The notes beneath the pieces were generated by a model. It was not told the DNA's origin. It was given only the letters and a program-made list of their open reading frames with translations, and searched no databases. DNA of 64,000 nt from Sipunculus nudus (Eukaryota > Annelida > Sipuncula > Golfingiida > Sipunculidae), in the NCBI GenBank assembly GCA_026874595.1, contig CM049314.1:73240300-73304299 (forward strand). Direction: 5' to 3'. Position numbers and translations under genes: made by a program. Below, one piece after another: positions 57,340-64,000 of this stretch. Every line of letters begins with the position of its first letter. Position 1 is the stretch's first letter.

Positions 57340-58330
57340 CCTTTAAGAAGAAGTTCTTCACTTCTGTCAAGATTCACCTACTGCAGGCCATTTTGGAAGA
57401 GACAAGATTTTGAGTCGCTTGAAAAAGTCCTTTCTGTTGTACAATTTTGGAAAGAATGTGCCTTCTATGTGATGTACTGTGGCGTATGCAAACGCAACAA
57501 GAAGCCATCGGTGGAACCTAAGGCAGGACTCCAAGTGTACTATGGAGCGAGTACACATTCATGTATTTGGGCCGTTTACTACCAGAGAGGATGAAACAAG
57601 AACATTTTGATGATGTGCGACTAATGTTCTAAATGGCTGGAATGCGCAGTCATTTCTGAGCAGACAGCAGAACTAGTTGCACAAAAGTTCCTGCTTCACT
57701 TTGTCGTAATCTTCGGGTGTCCACTCGAGGTGTTCACAGACCAAGGAAAAAAGTTCGAATCAAATTTGTTCTCAGCCTTCTGCTCATACTTTGGAATCAT
57801 CAAAAAGCGCACCACTCCTCACCAACCTGCTACTAATGGCCAGATTGAGAGAGAGAATTGTTATCTCCTTCAAATCATGCACTGTGTCATTGAGGGCAAC
57901 ACCAGGGCTTGGGACAGGGATCTTCAACTGGTGATTATGGCTCTGCACGCGCGGGTGAACCGATCTACTGGCTTTACCGCCAACGAAATCATGCTTGGTC
58001 GAAAGATTTTACAACCTGCGGATATCATCATGGGGACTACCAAGGAAAATACTAGAGTCAGGAACCCAGAATGTTGGATTGCAGATCTTGCCGAAAGAAT
58101 GACATGGATACACCAAGATGTGTGCCAGTGTTTGAAGGCAACACTCTTACACCAAAAGAGGACCTATGATCGCAGGTTGAATGAGGCCCATTATAGTCCA
58201 GGTGATCTGGTTGACGTAATGGAAATGTCAAATAGGAAGGGTCAGACCCCAAAACTACAATCATGGTGGTTGCCAGTAAGCCAACCATATGCCGGATCCA
58301 GACCAGAGTTCACAAAAGACGCTCTATAAA
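57340..58330 (+). pseudogene. Ty3-type integrase, damaged
   Basis: Integrase joins element DNA to the host genome. The N-terminal zinc-binding part is visible at 57370-57500 (ending YCGVCKRNKKP) with frame changes. The catalytic core follows, with TDQGKKFES near 57736 (second acidic residue) and TNGQIERENC (the Glu) in an open frame 57730-58329. It continues with STGFTANEIMLGRK, the usual block after the core. At 57560-57562 the codon where the first catalytic Asp is expected reads His (VHIHVFGP), and stops lie between 57590 and 57700. The enzyme cannot be active. Confidence 0.85.
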
Positions 58331-58840
58331 AATAACCACAAGGCTTGCAAAGATCGAGAGATCCGCCTTTGGTTACGGTGGACCAGGAAAAAGTTCTGGA
58401 AGGGAGACCTTGAAAACAATGTAGAGTCAGATCAGCAAGAGGAACTGGTTGACGGTGATACCCCTCCGGGACATCTAGGTGGTATGACTGATCATCAGGT
58501 CAGTGATGGCAATAAAGAAGCCTTTGTAGGCACCAGGGAACAGTCACAGGCAGGGGAGGTAGAACAGAATAATCCTGGTGTATCTACAGACAGTACTTTG
58601 TGTGTGCCTCTAACCGGCATGAATCACAGACTGCAAGATTAACATCATGATTTGTCTGTTGGTGGAGACGCTGATACGGCTGAAGGTGTCACTCAGAGCA
58701 ACAGCAATGTATCCCCAGTTTCAGCGGTTCTGAGGATACAAGCAGAACAACTTCCAGTGGAAGGAAGGTGCGTCACCCTCCTCGTCTCAAGGATTTTGCC
58801 AGTTAAGGTTTTCTTACTAACATCACAGTTAGGATAAAGC
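58331..58840 (+). pseudogene. Pol C-terminal tail remnant
   Basis: Basic sequence with WLRWTRKKFWKGDLE then an acidic, low-complexity tail across two frames (58289-58642 and 58652-58837). It resembles the variable region downstream of gypsy integrases. An envelope gene was not seen. Confidence 0.5.
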
Positions 58841-59214
58841 TGTTAATATTAGCTTAGTACATTGAGCAAACGTCTTTTAAGAGTGTGTTCTTTCAGATTC
58901 AATTAATATGAATCCCGCTGACGAGGCCAGTTTTGAGCCAGACTAAGAAGAGGAGATGCCCTCAATTAGCCAATCAGTAGGACGAAAGGCTAAAAATGGG
59001 TGGAAAACCAGATCAAAATGCGGCTACGCTATATGGTTCATTCTATATAGGAGTGTTATTAGTTGACCAAGGGGAACGGCTGAGCACCTCCCTCTGGTAC
59101 TTTTAGCATGTTTATATCATCTGAGGACTGGACAGAGGAGCGGCTCTGCTCTCTCCTCTAAACTTATGTACATTTGAATTATCAGCATGCATCATTGTAA
59201 AAACCTGTTTTTCG

Positions 59215-59227
59215 AAAGGGGGAAGAG
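59215..59227 (+). other. Polypurine tract
   Basis: AAAGGGGGAAGAG directly before TGTAGTAGGG. This is the expected plus-strand primer position at the 5' edge of a 3' LTR. Confidence 0.7.
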
Positions 59228-59625
59228 TGTAGTAGGGAGTAGATGATATAAAGTTTATGCTTAACACTAGAAATATCTTTTTCTGCCATGGCAACTCCTA
59301 TTAACCAGTGAGAAGAGAGCCTTTACGGAGAGCGTAACGAAAGCACAAGACGTGGGGCCAAGAAGCACAAGTGTTTAATACATGAGCCTGGACAAGGTTA
59401 GGACGAAATCCTTGTCCCCTGTGACATTTGTAAATTAGTTAGCTGGACTGTCGTAGTTATATGGAAAAGATAAAAATGTCGTATAAATGAAGTATCAGCC
59501 CACGCACTCTTGTATTGCGTACACAGTATTCAGGGTTATTTTGTCACAAAGCACATTCCTTGGAACGGGGTATGAAGTTAACGAAGAACCCACTGTGGCC
59601 TGTCATCATTAGAAGAATACCTACA
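59228..59625 (+). repeat. Apparent 3' LTR
   Basis: It starts TGTAGTAGGGAG immediately after the polypurine tract. A TATA-like GTATAAATGA lies at 59481-59490. The right edge is uncertain; TACA at 59622-59625 is one candidate and TTACA near 59697 another. No second copy exists in the window to fix the ends. Confidence 0.5.
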
Positions 59626-60514
59626 AGACGGCTTTAAGTTTTCATATTTCTTAATTCTAACGTTTCCTCCCGCAGAAGAAGTGTTTTCAGCTTACAGAAC
59701 GGAAACAGTCACAAATTACCTTCAGAGCTCATCAACGGTTGTACACCACTGGTCACTTTTGTATTGCGCAGTTCTAAATTTCGACACCTGGCTGTTTCCA
59801 TGTCAATTTAGTTATCGTATCAATATTTAATCAACTGATTTTAGTACCTTTGAATACTGCGAGAGTCTTCACGGGAGAGGACCCTGGGCTGGCAGGCTCG
59901 GCCTGTGCTCCTAACCAGGGCTATTTCGGCGGCATATGTATACTCACACTCACCCTGATATGCCAGTATTTCATACTTTGCCAGCAGGTTCGTGCATGGT
60001 AAGTTTTACCTGACGGCTGATAAAAATGGTATATCCTTGGATTAACACTGCCTTGGCTGATCGGACCACTAGTACTTTGGTTTATCGCAGACTATAAGCT
60101 AAAAAGCGCTAATCTTTCCGTAATGTTACATGTCGCCGCATTTCCTGGGTGACACAAAAAAATACGTGATCGCGGATATGTGATCATGTGACGTATATCT
60201 TGCTATATCCTATCAATTCAAGTTTCATTTTTGCGTCTGAACACAAAATTCGGAGACGCCGACGCCGGATCGGACAGGAAGTGATCGGGTTGGCATTGTT
60301 CGTGAATAATAATCCTCAATCCCCGTTATTTCTCCTTCAAATAATCAAACGAGCGAACATTCACATTATACTAACGTGAACCCTGTCAGTCAATCAACTG
60401 CCCAGATTAAAATGGACCGGGATACGGCGGTAAGGTTCCGATCACACTTTTAATTCTCTTTATCGACCTCCTCCCATTCATTGCTTGTGTTTTTGACAGT
60501 TTCGCCAGCGATAC

Positions 60515-60684
60515 CTTCAGAAAAAGACTTTATGCTGTAAAAGGGCGGAAGAGACTGTGGGGTTCTCTCGTACTTGATATCTGCCAATGCGCGTATCCTG
60601 TTGTGTTCTTGTGGGGAAAGGACTGTCGACCAAAATGCGCTGAGCTGACCCCGCGGTCGAGCAGATACACAGCTCCGGTTGTGC
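60515..60684 (-). CDS. Possible exon in a GC-rich patch
   Basis: Minus-strand acceptor ATTTTCATACAG|GC (AG at 60685-60686) and donor TCTGAAG|GTATCG after 60515. It is 170 nt, open, with segments LSAFWSTVLSPQEHN and YERTPQSLPPFYSIK. Surrounding DNA (60120-61080) is clearly richer in G, C and CpG than the rest of the window, as a gene 5' region might be. No family recognised. A plus-strand frame (60689-61072) next to it is equally unassigned. Confidence 0.25.
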
Positions 60685-61080
60685 CTGTATGAAAATCCCA
60701 CATTTAAGGGAAATCGTGAGTTCGAATCTAAGGCCCCTTTTCCATGATTGCGGGCATTACCGCGCGCACAAACGAGAACTGGGAAAAGATATACATGGTT
60801 TACACTGGAGCGAATATGAAAACGATTCTAAGCTAAGGAGCGGTGAGAATTTCACCGCCAGTCCCTCCCAAGATGTGCTCTCTGCAGGCTTAATGGAAAG
60901 ACTGTGCTCCACGTTCCCGTTATACGAGTGCGCCTTTCGGAAGTTCCGGAAAACTGGGGTCCCGGCCGCTACAGAGCTCAGTGGCCTGAAACTCTTAAAA
61001 AAGGTTGCGGTGGCTTATTGGGGGGGGGTCCGGAACCAAACCCTGGATCCTCTACTGAGAGTATACAATTAGCGTTTTGG

Positions 61081-61530
61081 GTGATGGATGGCGGGCATTG
61101 ACACTGTGCACAATTTTTACAAATATACCTGGAGCATTAAGAAAATTTCAATTTGAAATCAGATATAACATATTTTGACTGAGCCCCTGATATTTAAAAG
61201 AGTTTTCAACAACTTGGAAATGGGAGAAGGCTCTTTGGTTAACAAATGGAACAAGCTCAAGTGTCTCAATTCTCAAACAGCACGAATACCATTTCTAGCT
61301 AAACTCAGACTTCTAACATTACATCCCACTGGTATCCATGTAGCACTGGTTGACATCTGTATAGTAGGGAAATGTAGTGCTAATGAGTCTGCAATTTCTG
61401 TTGACTTATGATCATTGGTTTCCGATTCAATTCTCAAATCAATTTTTGAAAAAAAAAATCATGTACTCTGTGTGAGGAATATGTCTATGAAAAGTTGCAA
61501 TGGCCTAAATTCTTGCGTGCTACCATTTTA

Positions 61531-61562
<32 letters not shown>

Positions 61563-62325
61563 GTTCCTCCGAATCCGTGTGTGTGTATTTCTGCACAAAA
61601 CAAGTCACGTGATCATAAACGGAATCTCATGAAATTTTCAAGGAAAATTCGGGAATGGGCCAATGTTGTATCGATTCGACTTTGGTGAGGATTCGACAGC
61701 TGATCCAGATCCAGGAACGACATAAAGGAATATTCACAAATGTACAGTCATTTATGCCCAAATGAACCTGAAAATATGGGCCGAATAAATGAATGGCAGA
61801 GGCTTGCAATAAGTAGAATGCAGATTCCTAGTTGTTGTTATTATTATTATCTTGCTAGGTCACATGACGCACCAAAACTGCCTCATCTTAATTATAATAT
61901 CTGATCAGGTGCAGTTGGAGCTTGATAACATCGATGATAATCGAGATCAAACAGGATCTAGTAAAGGGGATAATGTGCTCCGTAAAAATGTATGGGATAA
62001 GAAAGATTTTAAGCCATATAACATGAATATAATTTTATTTGTATGGCAAAGGCTAAACAAGGTATAGTTTAATAGTTTGGTTAGCACATGCGTTTGCAAT
62101 GTAAACCGAAAGTCTTTCATTAAAATGTTACAAATTTTAATTTTGAACTCTATTGAGACAAGAAGTGACCTCTGGCGGAAGGGTGATGAGTTTGTGGCCG
62201 TGTCACCAGTCGGGTCACGAGGAGACATGTGTCAGATGGCGACTTTGATTACTTCGTTTTTTCAAAGCAGCAGTGATGGTTGTTCATGTCAGCGACTCTT
62301 TGATTTCTCTTTTTTTTAACTCTTT
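61081..62325. other. Unassigned interval
   Basis: Short frames only; (TTA)n at 61530-61561; nothing else recognised. Confidence 0.5.
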
Positions 62326-62334
62326 TGGATAACC

Positions 62335-63475
62335 ATCGAGCAGAGCGTCTCTTCTCCTGATTCCTTTGGGAAAGACCGTCTATAGTGCCGCCTTCTCTGG
62401 GACAGAGCGCCTTTAGACGCGATTCTTCTAGGAGAGAGTGTCTCTCAGTCCGATTACTCTTGGAGAGAGTGTCTCTTAGTCTCATTAATCTTGGGGAATT
62501 GTTTCTAGTACGGATTCCTCTTGGAGAAAGTATCTCTAGGTCCGATATCTCTAGGAGAGAGTGTCTCTAAGCCCGATCCCTCTAGGTGAGTGCGTCTCTA
62601 GGTGTAATTCCTCTTTGAGAGAGTGTCTCTAGGTCCACTTCCTCATAAAGAGAGTGTCTCTAGGTGGGATTCCTCTTGGAGAAATTGTCTCTAGTTCCGA
62701 TTCCTCTTAGAGAAAGTGTCTCTTGATCCGATTTCTCTAGGAGAGAGTGTCCCTAGGTCCGATTCCTTTAGGACAGAGCGTCTCTAGTACAAGTCCTCTT
62801 GGAAGGAGTGCCTCTAGGTCCGATTCCTTTTGCAGAAAGTGCCTCTAGGTCCGATTCTTGTAGTTGAGTGTCTCTAAGTCCGATTCCTCTAAAAGAGAGT
62901 CTAAAGTAACGATTTATCTTTGAGAGAGTGTCTCTAGGTCCGATTCCTTTTAAAGAAAGTGTCTCTTAGTCAGATTTCTCTAAGAGATATTGTCTTAAAG
63001 CCCGATTCCTCTAGGCGAGAGTGTCTCTAGGTCCAATTCCTCAAGAAGAGAGTGTCTCTAGGTCCAATTTCTTTTGGAGGAAATGTCTCTATGTCCGAGT
63101 CCTCTTGGAGTAAGTGTCTCTAGTTCCGATTCCTCTTAGGGAAGGTGTCTCTTGATCCGATTTCTCTGGGAGAGTGTGTCTCTAGGTCCGATTCCTTCAG
63201 GACAGAGTGTCTCATGTACCGAATCCTCTTCGACAGAGTGCCTCTAGGTCCGATTCCTTTAGTTCAGTGTCTCTAAGTCCGATTCCTCCAAGGGATAGTC
63301 TATACTAACGATTTTTCTTGGAAAGAGTGCCTCTAGGTCCGATTCCTACTGGAGAATGTGTCTCTTGGTCAGATTTCTCTAGGAGAGAGTGTTTCTAGGT
63401 CCGATTTATTTGGGAAAGATTGTCTCTAGGGCCGATTTCACTTGGAGAGAATTCTCTAGGTCCAATTCCTAGTGT
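62335..63475. repeat. 31-bp minisatellite array with higher-order repeat
   Basis: The consensus unit GTCTCTAGGTCCGATTCCTC + TTGGAGAGAGT (31 bp) recurs about 36 times with divergence. A block of roughly 215 bp with unusual variants (tctcttgatccgattt, aggacagag, gtgtctctaagtccg, then agtctaaagtaacgattt) at 62692-62930 recurs at 63121-63335. The offset of about 429 bp (14 units) shows a higher-order repeat. As 31 is not a multiple of three, the Leu-Gly-Pro and Arg-rich frames across it are not a coding repeat. Confidence 0.92.
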
Positions 63476-63479
63476 TTTT

Positions 63480-64000
63480 TTTTCAACAAAACCTCTTGGG
63501 CCATTTCAACGCACCATGGTGGGTGGTTGTTCGTGTGAACCACAAAATCGGCAGTGTGATAGACAGTTGTGCTGTGACAGTTATATCGGTACTATCAGTA
63601 TAAGTTTTAATGAAACGACCAAATATATGCACGACGACAACATAATTATTTTATGCTGAAATCTTCAAGAAAGGCACTACACGGGCGATCTCAGCGCGTT
63701 GATGTAAAGCAGCAAAGAAAACTGGACAGATATGGTCAATGCTATAATTTTAATATTTTTATGTTTAGAGTAAGTTATCGCAGTAATAAAGTATTATGCA
63801 TTGTCACTAGATAATCTGTATTTAGTTTGGTCCATTCAAAATGTTATATATGAACCAAAATATATAACATATTAGCATAAAAGAAACGAACAAACTGTAA
63901 AACTCCTAGCAAAAACGTTAATATATTAACAAGAAACTCTTTTAGGTTTAGAATGTAATTACGATCAGTTTATTTGCCACGATACTGACCGTGCTTTGTC
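63480..64000. other. AT-rich end of window
   Basis: A short frame at 63420-63659 begins inside the minisatellite and has no domain; nothing else seen. Confidence 0.5.

Larger units (their letters stand above)
53840..59625 (+). mobile_element. Decayed Ty3/gypsy-type LTR retrotransposon
   Basis: Plus-strand order is a Gag-like N-terminal region (53840-54430), a gag core present twice in tandem (54441-55555 and 55556-56588), a short remnant of the protease-to-RT junction (56600-56870), the segment just before integrase (about 57080-57260), integrase (57340-58330), a C-terminal acidic tail, a polypurine tract (59215-59227) and an apparent LTR from 59228. RT and RNase H are missing: fewer than 300 bp separate pre-RT and pre-integrase sequences that normally lie over 1.5 kb apart. 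There are multiple stops and shifts, and no 5' LTR was found. The element is dead. Confidence 0.85.

Noticed and set aside
59640-59790. Possible exon after acceptor tttcctcccgcag near 59675
   Set aside because: A 34-codon frame is open, but no domain, donor or upstream exon supports it, and the site may lie at the edge of the LTR.
62335-63475. CRISPR-like regular array
   Set aside because: Units of 31 bp are directly contiguous and diverge along their whole length; there are no unique spacers, and the context is eukaryotic.
62385-63659. Open frames rich in Arg/Ser or Leu-Gly-Pro across the 62-63.6 kb repeat
   Set aside because: The repeat period is not a multiple of three, so the frames are by-products of the minisatellite.
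1-64000. tRNA, rRNA or snRNA genes
   Set aside because: I looked for GGTTCGA-type T-loops and box motifs; isolated partial matches (for example near 5630 and 60718) had no cloverleaf arms around them.

Overview
The window looks like nuclear DNA from an invertebrate animal, most likely a mollusc (a bivalve is my best guess; this is inference from repeat style, not a database result). It is AT-rich, has canonical GT-AG intron boundaries, many (TA)n, (CT)n and (CA)n tracts, unusually many long G or C runs, a nearly complete LINE, a decayed Ty3/gypsy-type LTR retrotransposon and several satellite-like arrays. No tRNA, rRNA, CRISPR or bacterial-type operon was seen. Most of the window is repeats; protein-coding content is small and split into short exons.

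Layout. 1-3.7 kb: a ~1.2-1.6 kb segmental duplication in two direct copies, separated by unique sequence carrying a 534-bp inverted-repeat element with a near-perfect 9-bp target duplication. 4.0-8.4 kb: a minus-strand multi-exon gene rebuilt from splice sites and codon phase; it encodes a Cys-rich, N-glycosylated secreted protein with a C-terminal hydrophobic tail, a stop and an AATAAA signal. 8.6-9.2 kb: a LINE reverse-transcriptase remnant. 9-18 kb: mostly unassigned AT-rich DNA with dispersed repeat copies. 18.1-23.9 kb: a full-length minus-strand L1-like LINE with a perfect 14-bp target site duplication and only a few disabling lesions. 24.5-28.3 kb: a dispersed repeat followed by a 3.5-kb degenerate nested satellite; both parts recur, more diverged, at 30.4-32.1 kb. 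32.7-36.46 kb: a 3.75-kb unit bounded by 12-bp inverted repeats and hairpins and filled by two tandem arrays that share a GGTGGCGCCACC palindrome. 37.4-38.7 kb: an array of ~150-bp units whose core is an inverted repeat matching a nuclear-receptor (oestrogen-response-element type) palindrome.

40.7-44.9 kb: another dispersed repeat copy, a LINE zinc-finger remnant, and three phase-matched minus-strand exons for a possible small secreted helical protein, with duplicated decayed relatives of its first exon upstream. 44-46 kb: poly-C-linked tandem units. 49-52.7 kb: three copies of a diverged local duplication. 53.8-59.6 kb: a plus-strand Ty3/gypsy-type element with tandemly duplicated gag, deleted RT/RNase H, damaged integrase, polypurine tract and apparent 3' LTR. 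60.1-61.1 kb: a locally GC-rich stretch with one possible exon. 62.3-63.5 kb: a 31-bp minisatellite with a ~429-bp higher-order repeat.

No genes here form a pathway. The two candidate host genes both look like secreted or surface proteins, embedded in repeat-driven, repeatedly duplicated DNA.
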